From: Gemmataceae bacterium | GTDB lineage: Bacteria; Planctomycetota; Planctomycetia; Gemmatales; Gemmataceae | NCBI GenBank assembly: GCA_901538445.1 | Contig: LR594585.1 | Span: forward strand, 1,639,369 to 1,703,368 | DNA length: 64,000 nt | Direction of reading: 5' to 3' | Shown: piece after piece, positions 51,824-61,250 of the stretch | How the letters are laid out: each line of letters starts with the position of its first letter | Position numbering within the stretch: the stretch's first letter is position 1 | Notes under the pieces: generated by a model | Told to the model about the DNA's origin: nothing | The model's input: only the letters and a program-made list of their open reading frames with translations | Databases searched by the model: none | Program-made: the position numbers and the translations under genes

Positions 51824-53634
51824 ACGCGCTCATCCACCTGACGAAGCCCGCCCATCGCAATGGGTGGGCGTTGGTGGCGCTTGCCCTCCTCGCCGGCGCC
51901 GTCGGGGCCGCGCCCGAGGCCGCCCCGGTCCCGCGCGAGGTGGCCCGCAAGCCGCTCCCGTGGGCGGTCCCCGACGCGCAGGAGGTCGTCGTCCTGACGG
52001 CCACGCGGCCGGTCCGCGTCCGGGTCGCCGTGCTGTGCGAGGGCAAGCCGGTCGCACAACTGTGGCAGGAGCGGCTCCGGGCCGCGTTCGAGTTCTTCGA
52101 CCGCGACAAGGACGGCTCCCTGAGTGAGAAGGAGGCCGGGCTCGTCTTCTCCGACACCGGGCTGAACCAGGTGCTCCAGGGCGGGTTCTTCCAGCCCACG
52201 GGGCAGGACCGACCGACCCTGGCCCGGCTCGACACCGACAAGGACGGTAAGGTCTCGGTCGAGGAGTACCTCGCGTACTACAAGGTGTCGGCGGCGGGCC
52301 TGTCCCGTCCGCAGCCGCCGCAACCGGACTACACCAACGGCGGGGCCGTCACCGAGGCGATCTTCAAGCTCCTCGACGCCAACGGCGACGGCAAGTTGAC
52401 GAAGGACGAGGTGAAGGGGTCCGAGAAGCTCCTCGCCACGCTCGACGCCGACGAGGACGAGTGCCTGAACCAGACCGAACTGGTCCCCAACGCCTTCAAC
52501 GGGCAGTTCGCCCGCCCGGTCCGCGTCCAGCCCAACGGGCTCCCGGTCGCGCCGGTCAACCCGGCGGCGGGGGTCGTGCAGACGTTCGACCCGGCCCGCG
52601 TCCCCGGCACCCTGACCCAGCAGGTCATCAAGAAGTACGACACCGACGGCGACTTCGAGCTGACCCGCGAGGAGGTCGCGTTCGACGGGGCGACGTTCGC
52701 CCGGCTCGACGCGGACGGCAGCGGCCGGCTCGACGGCGAGGAGGTCGACGCCTGGCGGACCGGCCCGCCCGACCTGGAGGTGGCGCTGGCGCTGGCCCCG
52801 AAGGCGGCCGACTGCGCGGCGAAGCTCGTGACCCCGCGGGCCGACGCGAACGCCCGCGGGTTCGTCGTCAAGCAAGTGGACCCGGCCCGCCTGATCGTCC
52901 GCGTCGGCCGCCAGCCGGTCGAGTTCTGGGCGCTGACGAACGCGTCCGCCGGCCAGCAGGCCGCGTCGAAGGCGCAGTTCGCGTACCTGTTCCAGCAGGC
53001 CGCCGGGAAGAAAGACCACGTCCTGGACAAGGACCTGACCGGCCCGAACGCGGCCCAGTTCCAGTACCTGCGGACCCTGTTCGACGGCATGGACGCGGAC
53101 GCCGACGGGAGGGTCACGAGGCCCGAGTTCGACGCGTACTACGACCTCCACGACTCGTTCCGCGCCGCCGCGACGGCGATCACCCCGTCGGTCCAGACGC
53201 CGACGCTGTTCGAGTTGCTCGACGAGAGCCGCGACGGGCGGATCGGCGTGCGGGAGTTGCGGACCGCGTGGGACCGGCTGGTCGCCCTGGACCCCGGCAC
53301 CGGCGACGTGGTTACCCGGGCGGCGATCACCCCCACCGTGACGCTGCGGCTCACCCGGACCACCGAGCGGTACCTCGGCACCCCCGGGTTCAACGGCAAC
53401 GGCAACCCCCGGTTCAACCCGAACCAGGTGAACGTGCCGCAAAAGGGGCCGGTGTGGTTCCGCAAGATGGACCGCAACGCCGACGGCGACGTGTCGCGGT
53501 CCGAGTTCCTGGGCACGAAGGCCGAGTTCGACGCGATCGACACCGACAAGGACGGACTCATCGGGCTCGCCGAGGCCGAGGCGTTCGAGGCGAAGGCGCG
53601 CCCCGCGGCGCAGCCAACCGATGAGAAGAAGTGA
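51820..53634 (+). CDS. Secreted protein with about ten EF-hands
   Basis: A 604-residue exported protein. It starts at GTG 51820 inside the DUF1501 stop (GTGA overlap) with GGAGG upstream. After the signal (about 1-30) come around ten EF-hand loops, for example DRDKDGSLSEKE, DTDKDGKVSVEE, DANGDGKLTKDE, DADGSGRLDGEE, DADADGRVTRPE, DRNADGDVSRSE and DTDKDGLIGLAE; a few are degenerate (DADEDECLNQTE). It is likely a calcium-binding extracellular scaffold co-expressed with the DUF1553/DUF1501 pair. A stem-loop follows the stop. Confidence 0.9.
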   Translation: MNALIHLTKPAHRNGWALVALALLAGAVGAAPEAAPVPREVARKPLPWAVPDAQEVVVLTATRPVRVRVAVLCEGKPVAQLWQERLRAAFEFFDRDKDGSLSEKEAGLVFSDTGLNQVLQGGFFQPTGQDRPTLARLDTDKDGKVSVEEYLAYYKVSAAGLSRPQPPQPDYTNGGAVTEAIFKLLDANGDGKLTKDEVKGSEKLLATLDADEDECLNQTELVPNAFNGQFARPVRVQPNGLPVAPVNPAAGVVQTFDPARVPGTLTQQVIKKYDTDGDFELTREEVAFDGATFARLDADGSGRLDGEEVDAWRTGPPDLEVALALAPKAADCAAKLVTPRADANARGFVVKQVDPARLIVRVGRQPVEFWALTNASAGQQAASKAQFAYLFQQAAGKKDHVLDKDLTGPNAAQFQYLRTLFDGMDADADGRVTRPEFDAYYDLHDSFRAAATAITPSVQTPTLFELLDESRDGRIGVRELRTAWDRLVALDPGTGDVVTRAAITPTVTLRLTRTTERYLGTPGFNGNGNPRFNPNQVNVPQKGPVWFRKMDRNADGDVSRSEFLGTKAEFDAIDTDKDGLIGLAEAEAFEAKARPAAQPTDEKK

Positions 53635-53651
53635 GCGCCGCGAATCCGGCA

Positions 53652-53686
53652 AACGCGCGACCGGGAAGGCCCCGGTCGCGCGCGTT
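53652..53686 (+). terminator. Stem-loop after the EF-hand operon
   Basis: CGCGCGACCGGG pairs with CCCGGTCGCGCG across a five-base loop (AAGGC), about 20 bases after the stop at 53634. The stem is strong but no T-run follows. Confidence 0.5.
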
Positions 53687-53833
53687 CGGGACCGGCCGAA
53701 TTCATCGGAATCGGCCCGAATTTCGGGGTCATTACGAGCGCAACACTTCATCGCTTCTTCTTTTGACCGGGTGGGGGGCGGGGCTAACATGAGTGTGTGT
53801 TCGGGTCGCCTCCGTACCCAACAGTGACACCAC

Positions 53834-54928
53834 ATGAGCGAGCCGGCCGAGCCGCAGCCCCCAACCCCAGCACCCGCACCTCTCCCGGCCCGTGCGAGCA
53901 GTTGGAAGTACACCATCGCCCTCATCGCCCTGCTCATCGCCGGGGCCGGGGGGTGGTACGCGTACTTCAATTCCACCGCGATGCCGGCCCCGCCGGACGA
54001 GTTGAACGCGCTCAAGGCGTACATCACCAACCTCGCGAAGACCCAGGCGCTCGCCGCCGGGTACGCCGATGCCGACGCGGACCTCGTCGCCGACCCGCCC
54101 GCCGACCCGGCCAAGCTCCTGAAGGTCGATGAGATCGTGTTCTCGGTCGTCGGCACCGACGACCCCGAGGCCGCGGCGGAGAACTGGAAGGACTTCATGA
54201 CCGCGCTGGGCAAGGCGACCGGGAAGAAGGTGACGTACCTCTCCGGGGTGAACACGGTTCAGGAGCAGGCACAGGCGCTGGCCGAGGGCCGGTTGCACGT
54301 CACCGCGTTCAACACCGGGCAGGTCTCGACGGCGGTGAACACGGCCGGGTTCGTCCCGCTGTTCTGCCCGGCCGACGCCGACGGGAAGTACGCCTACCAG
54401 ATGGAAGTACTGGTCCCCGCGTCCAGCCCGGTGCAGTCGCCGGCCGACCTCCGCGGCAAGGCGGTCGGGCTCGTGGCGCTGTCGTCGAACTCCGGCGGCA
54501 AGGCCCCGCTCGTGATCCTCAAGGACAAGTTTCAGATGCTGCCGGGCCGGGACTACAAGTTCTCGTTCATCGGCGACCACGTCCGGGCGGTGAAGGACGT
54601 CGCCGCGGGCCGGTACGAGGCGGTGTGCGTGGCGAACGACCTGCTCGCCCGCACCGTGGCGGCCGGCGAGGTGAAGCCCGAGCAGTTCCGCAGCGTGTAC
54701 AAGTCGGACCCGTTCCCGCCCCTGTGCTTCGGCGTCCCGCACAACCTCCCGCCCGACCTACTCGCGGGGGTGAAGGCGGCGTTCACAGGGTTCGCGATCC
54801 CGAACACCACTGTGGCGAAGGTTCTGAAGGGCGGGCAGGTGAAGTTCGCCCCGGTGAACTACAAGACCGACTGGCAACTGACCCGCGAGGTGGACGACTC
54901 GCTGACCCACCTGCTCGACCCGAAGTGA
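53834..54928 (+). CDS. Membrane-anchored PhnD-like substrate-binding protein
   Basis: A 364-residue protein: Pro-rich cytoplasmic N-terminus (about 1-22), one membrane helix ([20 protein letters not shown]), then a periplasmic PhnD-type binding domain ([52 protein letters not shown]). It would bind a phosphate, phosphite or phosphonate-like ligand. No ABC permease or ATPase gene is nearby, and it is anchored rather than secreted, so it may act as a sensor or scavenging receptor. The start is ATG 53834 with a weak ribosome site. Confidence 0.83.
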   Translation: MSEPAEPQPPTPAPAPLPARASSWKYTIALIALLIAGAGGWYAYFNSTAMPAPPDELNALKAYITNLAKTQALAAGYADADADLVADPPADPAKLLKVDEIVFSVVGTDDPEAAAENWKDFMTALGKATGKKVTYLSGVNTVQEQAQALAEGRLHVTAFNTGQVSTAVNTAGFVPLFCPADADGKYAYQMEVLVPASSPVQSPADLRGKAVGLVALSSNSGGKAPLVILKDKFQMLPGRDYKFSFIGDHVRAVKDVAAGRYEAVCVANDLLARTVAAGEVKPEQFRSVYKSDPFPPLCFGVPHNLPPDLLAGVKAAFTGFAIPNTTVAKVLKGGQVKFAPVNYKTDWQLTREVDDSLTHLLDPK

Positions 54929-55052
54929 CCGGCTGAGTTGTGTTGTACCGTCGGCCGGGCGCTGCCCCGGTCGGCCCCCGACGGGGAAACGTTTGCGGCC
55001 GGACCTCGTGGTGCCGGCACTGCACGACACGTTTCATCGAGAGGGACTCATC

Positions 55053-56126
55053 ATGCGCGCGTCTCGTTCCGCGTTCACGCTCATCGAACTGCTCGTCGTC
55101 ATCGCCATCATCGCCGTCCTCATCGGCCTGCTCCTGCCCGCGGTCCAGAAGGTCCGCGAGGCCGCTGCCCGCTTGAAGTGCGCCAATAACCTCAAGCAGA
55201 TCGGCCTCGCGATGCACAACATCGAGGGCGTTCGCCAGGGGTTGCCACCGGCTGCTGTCGATGTGACCGGCACGAACCCGATCAAGCCGCTCCCGTGGCT
55301 GAGTGAGTTTCAAAAAGTCGGAACCACCGGCACCCAGTGGCAAGACTACGCACGGACCAGTGGGTTCGCGATCATCCTCCCGTACCTGGAGCAGGGGAAT
55401 GTGCTCCTCGTGGGCGGCGGATACGATTTCAAGAAGGACTGGTACGACGTCGCCAACCGGCCAGCCGCCGCGACCCGCATCCCGGTCTACGAGTGCCCGT
55501 CGGCCATCACCATTTCAACCCGGTTTTACACGCCGATGCCAACCTCGGGAGTTCAATCGACACCGTCGTGGGGTACGCTGTCCGCGGCACTCGGGGACTA
55601 CGTCATCAACTCCCGTGGGCCGAACAATTCGGTCAATTGGACAGCCCTCGGGATGACGATGCCGGCGGCGAACGACCTGCGCGGCGTCCTCGCGGTCAAC
55701 GAGTTCACCGCTCTCCTCCGCATCAGCGATGGGTTGAGCAACACGATCATGGTGGCGGAGAGCGCCGGCCGCCCGACGTGGTGGCGGTTCACCGAGAAGA
55801 TGCCCGACGCTGACAAACTCTCTTTCCCGAACGGCACCTGGGCCGCGTACCAGACCGTCTACGTCCCCATCGACGGGGTTCGGACCTCGGCGGATACGCG
55901 GTACGGCCGGAACCTGAGCCACTCGTCGGACACCGCCGCACACGTCACGAGCGGGTGCCGAATCAACTGCTCCAACGACGCTGAGATCTACTCGTTCCAC
56001 ATGGGCGGGGCGAACGTCGTCATGGGCGACGGCAGCGTGCGGTTCCTCCGCGACACCCTGACAATGAAGACCCTCTACCTGCTCGCGTGCCGGGGCGATG
56101 GGAACGTGGTCAGCGATGACAACTGA
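55053..56126 (+). CDS. DUF1559 pseudopilin-like protein
   Basis: A 357-residue DUF1559 protein with the pilin-like leader [19 protein letters not shown], conserved [19 protein letters not shown], and the C-terminal [19 protein letters not shown] motif. A transthyretin-like lipoprotein gene follows 21 bases downstream and another DUF1559 gene after that. The start is ATG 55053 with AGAGGGA upstream. The signal type implies processing by a prepilin peptidase and export by a type II or pilus-like system. Confidence 0.93.
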   Translation: MRASRSAFTLIELLVVIAIIAVLIGLLLPAVQKVREAAARLKCANNLKQIGLAMHNIEGVRQGLPPAAVDVTGTNPIKPLPWLSEFQKVGTTGTQWQDYARTSGFAIILPYLEQGNVLLVGGGYDFKKDWYDVANRPAAATRIPVYECPSAITISTRFYTPMPTSGVQSTPSWGTLSAALGDYVINSRGPNNSVNWTALGMTMPAANDLRGVLAVNEFTALLRISDGLSNTIMVAESAGRPTWWRFTEKMPDADKLSFPNGTWAAYQTVYVPIDGVRTSADTRYGRNLSHSSDTAAHVTSGCRINCSNDAEIYSFHMGGANVVMGDGSVRFLRDTLTMKTLYLLACRGDGNVVSDDN

Positions 56127-56147
56127 CCCAGGTCCGGGAGGTTAGGA

Positions 56148-56573
56148 ATGCGTGTCGCTCGACTGACGGTCCCCCTCGCGCTCGCGCTCGTGACCGCAGG
56201 GTGCGGGGGCAAAACGGTTCCGCCCCGGGAGACAGCCTACCCTGTGTCCGGGGTGGTCAGGGTCAAGGGTGCCCCGGCGTTCGAGGCTCGGTTGACCGCC
56301 GTCCCTGTCGGCGCGCCCCCCGATACCGACCGTCAGTTCGAGACCCTCACCAACGAGAAGGGCGAGTACCGGTTCGGGAGCAACATCACCCCCGACGGGC
56401 TCCCTCCGGGACAGTATGGGGTGAGAATCACCTGGCCGGATGTTGTCCGGCCGACCGACCCGGAGCACGAGATCGACCGCCTCCGGGGGCGGTATAACGA
56501 CCCGAAGAAGCCCGCGTTTACAATCGAGGTCAAGGAGACGACCAATACCATCCCCCCGTTCGACCTGAAGTGA
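56148..56573 (+). CDS. Transthyretin-like lipoprotein next to DUF1559 genes
   Basis: A 141-residue predicted lipoprotein with lipobox TAGC (Cys19). The mature domain has the G-x-V(R/V)xKG start (YPVSGVVRVKGAPAFEARL) and the NEKGEYRFGSN...GLPPGQYGVRI pattern of transthyretin/carboxypeptidase-regulatory-like sandwiches. It sits between two DUF1559 genes in the same direction, the third such pairing in this window. The start is ATG 56148 with GGGAGG upstream. Confidence 0.85.
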   Translation: MRVARLTVPLALALVTAGCGGKTVPPRETAYPVSGVVRVKGAPAFEARLTAVPVGAPPDTDRQFETLTNEKGEYRFGSNITPDGLPPGQYGVRITWPDVVRPTDPEHEIDRLRGRYNDPKKPAFTIEVKETTNTIPPFDLK

Positions 56574-56728
56574 TTCGTTCAAGGATCGGTCGCACGCGCA
56601 GCGCACGATCTTCCCAAAACGCACGTCAGATTCTTGTCGCTGAGAGCGTCGTCGGGTAGCATCGGGGTCCGCTGCGGGCGATCCTCTCTCGCCAGCGGCC
56701 CTCCGCCACCCGATTCCCCGGACCGGCC

Positions 56729-57751
56729 ATGCGCCCACCGTGTGCCCGTCGGCGTGCGTTCACGCTCATCGAACTGCTGGTGGTGATCGCGATCATCGCG
56801 CTCCTCATCGGGCTGCTGCTCCCGGCCGTGCAGAAGGTGCGGGCGGCCGCGGCGCGCATGAAGTGCCAAAACAACCTCAAGCAGGTCGGGCTCGCCGCGC
56901 ACGCCTACGAGAGCGCCAACCAGCGGTTCCCGTCGGCGTTCAACGTGGTCGTCGGGCCGGGCAGCGGGCAGATCCTCGGCATGAACAAGATCGTCACCGT
57001 CGGCAAGGCACCGAACCCCGCGCCCGATGCCGGCAAGTACTACAGCATCTGGACTGTCCTGCTCCCGTACCTGGAGCAAGGGCCGCTGTACCAGAACATG
57101 GCGGCGCTCTCGAACAACTTCACCATCGGCGGCACGGCGCTCGGCGCACAATACGTCTACACCAAGACCGTCACCGCGACCGACCCGGTGCTGTCACCGG
57201 GGTCGCAGGTGATTCCGCTCCTGCTCTGCCCGTCCGACGTGCTCCCGAACCCGCCTACGGTCACGTACAGCTTCTACACGTTTGCGTACTCCAATTACGG
57301 GGCCGTGCAGGGCACGCAGACCGACGAGGACAGCCTTCTGACTTACCCGTTCGACGGCCCGTTCTTCCCGAACAGTCGCACCACCATCGCGGACGTAAGC
57401 GACGGGCTGAGCGGCACGCTGTTCTTCGCCGAGCGCACCTACAAGGAGGCGCACGTCGCGGGACAGGTGGCGATCCTGAAGGTCGGCGGGTGGTCGTGGT
57501 GCAACTACAACTCGATGCAGGACCACTCGCTGGCGAGCAACGTGCCGATCAACTTCTCGGGGTGCGGGCTCGGCGGCGCGTCGTGCTACGACCGCATCCC
57601 GGCGATGGGCTCGCAGCACGGCGGCGGGTGCAACGTCGCGTTCGGCGACGGCTCCGTCCGGTTCCTCACGCTCACCGACGCCGCACAGCTCCCGCTGCTC
57701 CGCGAGCTGACGACGCGGGCGAGCGGGAACCCGCCCGACGGGGACTACTGA
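56729..57751 (+). CDS. DUF1559 pseudopilin-like protein
   Basis: A 340-residue DUF1559 protein with leader [19 protein letters not shown], the helix [19 protein letters not shown], and C-terminal [19 protein letters not shown]. It has more cysteines in its last third ([21 protein letters not shown]) than its neighbours, so disulfides are possible. The start is ATG 56729. It closes the DUF1559-lipoprotein-DUF1559 cluster and converges with the DedA gene. Confidence 0.93.
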   Translation: MRPPCARRRAFTLIELLVVIAIIALLIGLLLPAVQKVRAAAARMKCQNNLKQVGLAAHAYESANQRFPSAFNVVVGPGSGQILGMNKIVTVGKAPNPAPDAGKYYSIWTVLLPYLEQGPLYQNMAALSNNFTIGGTALGAQYVYTKTVTATDPVLSPGSQVIPLLLCPSDVLPNPPTVTYSFYTFAYSNYGAVQGTQTDEDSLLTYPFDGPFFPNSRTTIADVSDGLSGTLFFAERTYKEAHVAGQVAILKVGGWSWCNYNSMQDHSLASNVPINFSGCGLGGASCYDRIPAMGSQHGGGCNVAFGDGSVRFLTLTDAAQLPLLRELTTRASGNPPDGDY

Positions 57752-57764
57752 CCGCTCACTCCAC

Positions 57765-58478
57765 TCATTCGCGGAAGAGTTGGCGGGCGGCGGCCATCGC
57801 CTCGGGTGCTCCCTCGGGCCGCACCTCGGGCTGCCCCTCCGGTACCGCACCGGCCGGCCCCTGGGCCACGGACACCGGCGCTTCGGGGGCCCCGCTCGTC
57901 TCGCGGGCCTTCAGGTAGCGGTAGTACCGGTACAGCCCGTACCCGATCGCCGGCACCGCCGCGAGGTAGATCGCCCAGTGCCCGGCCCACGTCCGGACAT
58001 GGTCGATGGCGGCGACGATCCACGTCCCGAAGAAGAAGAACAGCCCCACGCCGAACACCGCGTAGATCCCGTCGGCGATCAAAAACTTCGGCACCGAGTA
58101 CCGCGCCGCGCCGGCGATGAGGAACACGCCGGTGCGCAGCGGCGGCAGGAACCGGGCGAGGATGAGCAACTTCATGCCGTGCTCGTGGAACCGGCTTTCG
58201 AGCATGAGCCGCCGCTCCTTTTTGAGGACCCGCTGCACCCACCGGTACTCGAACAGCTTCGGCCCCCACTTCCACCCGACCCCGAACAGCACCAAATCGG
58301 CGCAGACGATTCCGAGGCCGCACGCCAGCCACGCGAACGGCCACCGCACCTCGGGGTGGACCGCGGTCAGGCTCGCGGCGTAGAGGATGCCGGCCTCCTC
58401 GGGCACGGGCGGGAGTCCGAGGCCCGTGAACAACATGATCCCGAAGATCGAAGCGTACCAGCCGAGTTCACTGCTCAC
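57765..58478 (-). CDS. DedA family membrane protein
   Basis: A 237-residue DedA/SNARE-associated-like membrane protein with about five helices. Conserved features include GLGLPPVPEE, the E-x-R-F-L-P motif region (RFHEHGMKLLILARFLPPLR) and GVFLIAGAARYSVPKFL. DedA proteins move lipids such as undecaprenyl phosphate across the membrane. The C-terminal ~40 residues are a Pro/Glu-rich tail. I start at GTG 58478 because GGAGG lies seven bases upstream. It is monocistronic. Confidence 0.9.
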   Translation of the reverse strand: MSSELGWYASIFGIMLFTGLGLPPVPEEAGILYAASLTAVHPEVRWPFAWLACGLGIVCADLVLFGVGWKWGPKLFEYRWVQRVLKKERRLMLESRFHEHGMKLLILARFLPPLRTGVFLIAGAARYSVPKFLIADGIYAVFGVGLFFFFGTWIVAAIDHVRTWAGHWAIYLAAVPAIGYGLYRYYRYLKARETSGAPEAPVSVAQGPAGAVPEGQPEVRPEGAPEAMAAARQLFRE

Positions 58479-58620
58479 AGCGGCCTCCGTGAAGGGCGGG
58501 GACCGGGCGCGGCCCGTGCCCGGAATGGTGCAATCCCCGGACCGGGCCGCCCCGACCGCCGGCACGCAGGTTGCAACAACCCGCCCGACCGTTCGCCCTT
58601 CAACGAAAAGGAGACTTCAC

Positions 58621-59004
58621 ATGGCCGATTCCATCAAGGACCGCGTGGCCGACGCCGCGAAGAACGCCGGCAACGCGATCGTCGAAGGGGCGAAGGACGC
58701 GAAGGACTGGGTCGCCGAGAAGACCGGCATGGGTCAGAAGGAAGGGTGCGCGCCGGGCAGCGGCCGCGTCGAGGAGCGGATGGACGTGATCGCGTCGTGC
58801 GGCAAGAAGGTCGGGGTGGTCGATCACGTCGAGGGCGGCGCGATCAAGCTCACCCGGAAGGACAGCCCGGACGGACAGCACCACTTCATCCCAATGGGAT
58901 GGGTCGATCACGTCGACAGCCACGTCCACCTGAAGAAGAACTCGATGGAGACGGAGCAGGGCTGGAAGGCCGACGCCTCGATGTGCGGCACCTGCGGCTC
59001 GTGA
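58621..59004 (+). CDS. DUF2171-domain protein with amphipathic N-terminus
   Basis: A 127-residue protein. The N-terminal ~40 residues form an amphipathic, LEA/CsbD-like helix (IKDRVADAAKNAGNAIVEGA), and residues about 50-105 are a DUF2171 domain (MDVIASCGKKVGVVDHVEGG, HFIPMGWVDHVDSHVHLKKN). The C-terminus has a CGTC motif. DUF2171 proteins are small stress-associated proteins of unknown mechanism. The start is ATG 58621 with AAGGAG upstream. A terminator follows. Confidence 0.85.
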   Translation: MADSIKDRVADAAKNAGNAIVEGAKDAKDWVAEKTGMGQKEGCAPGSGRVEERMDVIASCGKKVGVVDHVEGGAIKLTRKDSPDGQHHFIPMGWVDHVDSHVHLKKNSMETEQGWKADASMCGTCGS

Positions 59005-59030
59005 CCGCTGCGAACGCGAGTGCGCAACAC

Positions 59031-59059
59031 GCGACCCGCCCCCACAAGGGGCGGGTCGC
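59031..59059. terminator. Stem-loop between convergent genes
   Basis: GCGACCCGCCCC (59031-59042) pairs with GGGGCGGGTCGC (59048-59059) around a five-base loop. It lies between the stops at 59004 and 59075 and can serve both genes. T-runs are short (TGCGTTT on the plus side). Confidence 0.6.
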
Positions 59060-59074
59060 TGCGTTTCATGACGG

Positions 59075-59659
59075 CTAGGCAACGTCGGCGAGGCGCTTCA
59101 GTTCCACCTCGATCGCCACCACTTCCGCGTCGGCCTCGGCCTTCTCCTTCCGGGCCGCGTCGAGCTTCGCGGCCGCCGCCTCGCGGACCTTCTGCCGCTG
59201 CGCCAGCTTCGCCTCGGCCTCGTCGAGCGCCTGCTCCGCGTAGCACACCTCCTTCTCGTACTGGAGGATCTCGTCCGGGAGCTTGCGGTGCCGGTTCTGG
59301 AGGACGACGAGGTCGCTCATGAGCTGCGTGCGGGTCGCCCGGGCGCGCGCCCGGCGGACCACGGACGCCTCACCGTCGGCTGTGGGTGGTGGGGCGGAGA
59401 CCACGGTCACCCGCGTCGCGGCGACCTCGACCGACTCGCGGAGCGACTTCCCGCGGGCCTTGTGGTACACGACGGTGAGCAGGAACGTGCCGAGCGCGAA
59501 CGCGACCGGCGTGGGGTTGGCTTCGACGTTGGTCCACACGCGGGTGCCGGCCCCGGCGGCCGCGCCGGCGTACTGTGCGGCCTCGTCGGGGAACGCGAAG
59601 TACCCCGCGGCGACCACGGCGGCGGACAGGACCACGAGCACGAGTGCGATGCGCTTCAT
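59075..59659 (-). CDS. Coiled-coil membrane-anchored protein
   Basis: A 194-residue protein with an N-terminal membrane segment (ALVLVVLSAAVVAAGYF), a second hydrophobic stretch (TPVAFALGTFLLTVVY), and a long C-terminal coiled coil (about 120-190; [40 protein letters not shown]). The heptad-like Ala/Leu/Val pattern supports a coil. No family is recognised. The start is ATG 59659 with GAGGAA upstream. It may be a scaffold or spacer in the envelope. Confidence 0.72.
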   Translation of the reverse strand: MKRIALVLVVLSAAVVAAGYFAFPDEAAQYAGAAAGAGTRVWTNVEANPTPVAFALGTFLLTVVYHKARGKSLRESVEVAATRVTVVSAPPPTADGEASVVRRARARATRTQLMSDLVVLQNRHRKLPDEILQYEKEVCYAEQALDEAEAKLAQRQKVREAAAAKLDAARKEKAEADAEVVAIEVELKRLADVA

Positions 59660-59805
59660 AGGGGTATTCCTCGGAGCCCGGCCGAGTGGCGGGCCGACTG
59701 GCCCACGCGGATTATCGGACGGACAGCGATCTGGACAGCGACCCCGCGGACCGGGTTCGCGCCGGCCGTGTCATTCCCGCGCCGCGCACGCTACGATGGG
59801 CCGGT

Positions 59806-60999
59806 ATGAACCCTCGCGCCCTTGGAACGTTCGCCGCTCTCGCCGCCGCGCTCCTCGCGGTCGGGTGGCAGTTGCGTGAACTCCACGACGACACCTCGTT
59901 CCTCCGCCCCATCGACTACCCCGAGTACTGGGCGGCCGGCCGCGCCACGCTCGACGGCCTGAACCCCTACGACGGCGAGGTGCTGTACGCGCTCCAGCGG
60001 CCGACGGGCAACGACACCGGCGCGGCGCAGATGATGTGGAACCCGCCCTGGACGCTTCCGCTCACGATGCTCCTGGGTGCGCTCCCGTGGCGGGCGGGGC
60101 AGCTCCTCTGGTTCGCGCTGAACCTGCTTGCGGTGGGCGCGTCGGCGGCACTGCTGTGGCGGGTGTACGCGGGAACCTGGCGGCGCGTCGGGGTCGCGAT
60201 CGCCGTGGCCGTTGCGTTCGCGCCGACGGCGTTCCTGCTGATGATCGGTCAGATCGGCGGGTTCATGTTGCTCGGGCTCGCCGGGTTCCTGTTCGCGGTG
60301 CGATTCGAGCGGTTCGCACTCGCGGGGTGCTTCGGCGCGGTGACCGCGATCAAGCCGCACCTGCTCGCGCCGTTCGCTCTGGTGCTGCTCCTCGAAGCGC
60401 TGCGGGGCCGGCCGGCGTGGAAGTCGGTGCTGGCCGGCGGTGCGGTGCTGCTGGTGTGCGGGTTGCTCCCGCTCGCGTGGAACCCGGCGGTGTGGTCGCA
60501 GTACCGCGAGGCGACCGGAGCGGGGCAGGCGCAGTCGCATCACACGCTGCACGACTGGGAACACCCGACGCTCGGGTACGCGATCCGCACGGCGCTGCCG
60601 GGCCGGCCCTTCGCCGCGATGTTCGTGCCGCTCGCGGTCGCCGTGCCGCTCGTCTGCGCATACTGGTGGCGCCGCCGCAGCGCCTGGGACTGGCCGACGG
60701 AACTCCCGCGGTTGGTGCTCGTGTCGGTCGCGGCGGCCCCGTATGGCGCGTGGGTGTTCGACCTCGTGCTGCTGCTGGTGCCGGTGGTGCAAGCGAGTGC
60801 GTGGCTCGCCGCCGACGGCCGCCGCAACGTGGTCCTGGGAGCCGCCGCACTCTACGCGGCGGTGAACCTGTTGGCGTTTGCCGCGACGAGCGAGGCCGGT
60901 TGGACGGCGAACCGCTGGCTCGTGCCGGTGACGGTCGCCGGTTACCTGCTGGTGGGCCGGTGCTGCCGCGCGGACCCGGCCGCCGGGATTGGAGCGTAA
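59806..60999 (+). CDS. GT87-like (DUF2029) membrane glycosyltransferase
   Basis: A 397-residue polytopic protein of the DUF2029/GT87 type, related to actinobacterial polyprenyl-phosphate-mannose alpha-mannosyltransferases. The family motif near the N-terminus is PIDYPEYWAAGRATL followed by DGLNPYDGE. About nine helices follow. It would add a sugar to an envelope glycan from a lipid-linked donor on the outer face of the membrane. The start is ATG 59806. It is monocistronic; the GT39-like protein at 13687 is a separate family. Confidence 0.82.
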   Translation: MNPRALGTFAALAAALLAVGWQLRELHDDTSFLRPIDYPEYWAAGRATLDGLNPYDGEVLYALQRPTGNDTGAAQMMWNPPWTLPLTMLLGALPWRAGQLLWFALNLLAVGASAALLWRVYAGTWRRVGVAIAVAVAFAPTAFLLMIGQIGGFMLLGLAGFLFAVRFERFALAGCFGAVTAIKPHLLAPFALVLLLEALRGRPAWKSVLAGGAVLLVCGLLPLAWNPAVWSQYREATGAGQAQSHHTLHDWEHPTLGYAIRTALPGRPFAAMFVPLAVAVPLVCAYWWRRRSAWDWPTELPRLVLVSVAAAPYGAWVFDLVLLLVPVVQASAWLAADGRRNVVLGAAALYAAVNLLAFAATSEAGWTANRWLVPVTVAGYLLVGRCCRADPAAGIGA

Positions 61000-61250
61000 G
61001 GCCAAACCGGGGCCGGCCCGGACGACCGCGTCCGTCTCGAACGCGGGCGGGCCGCACGCCCTTGAGAGTTCGAGCCCCTCTTCTGCTGTGACCGTGACGC
61101 CCGCCGGTGGCACTCGCGGTTCGAAATTCGCCCGACGCCCCGCGGGCTTCTTTCATTCCCCTCCCGCCCGCGAGCCGATACAGTCTGGTTGAGCGCGGGC
61201 GCGTTCCCAACTTTGGACCCCGAACGCGAAACTCGAAACTGGGCGTAGCC

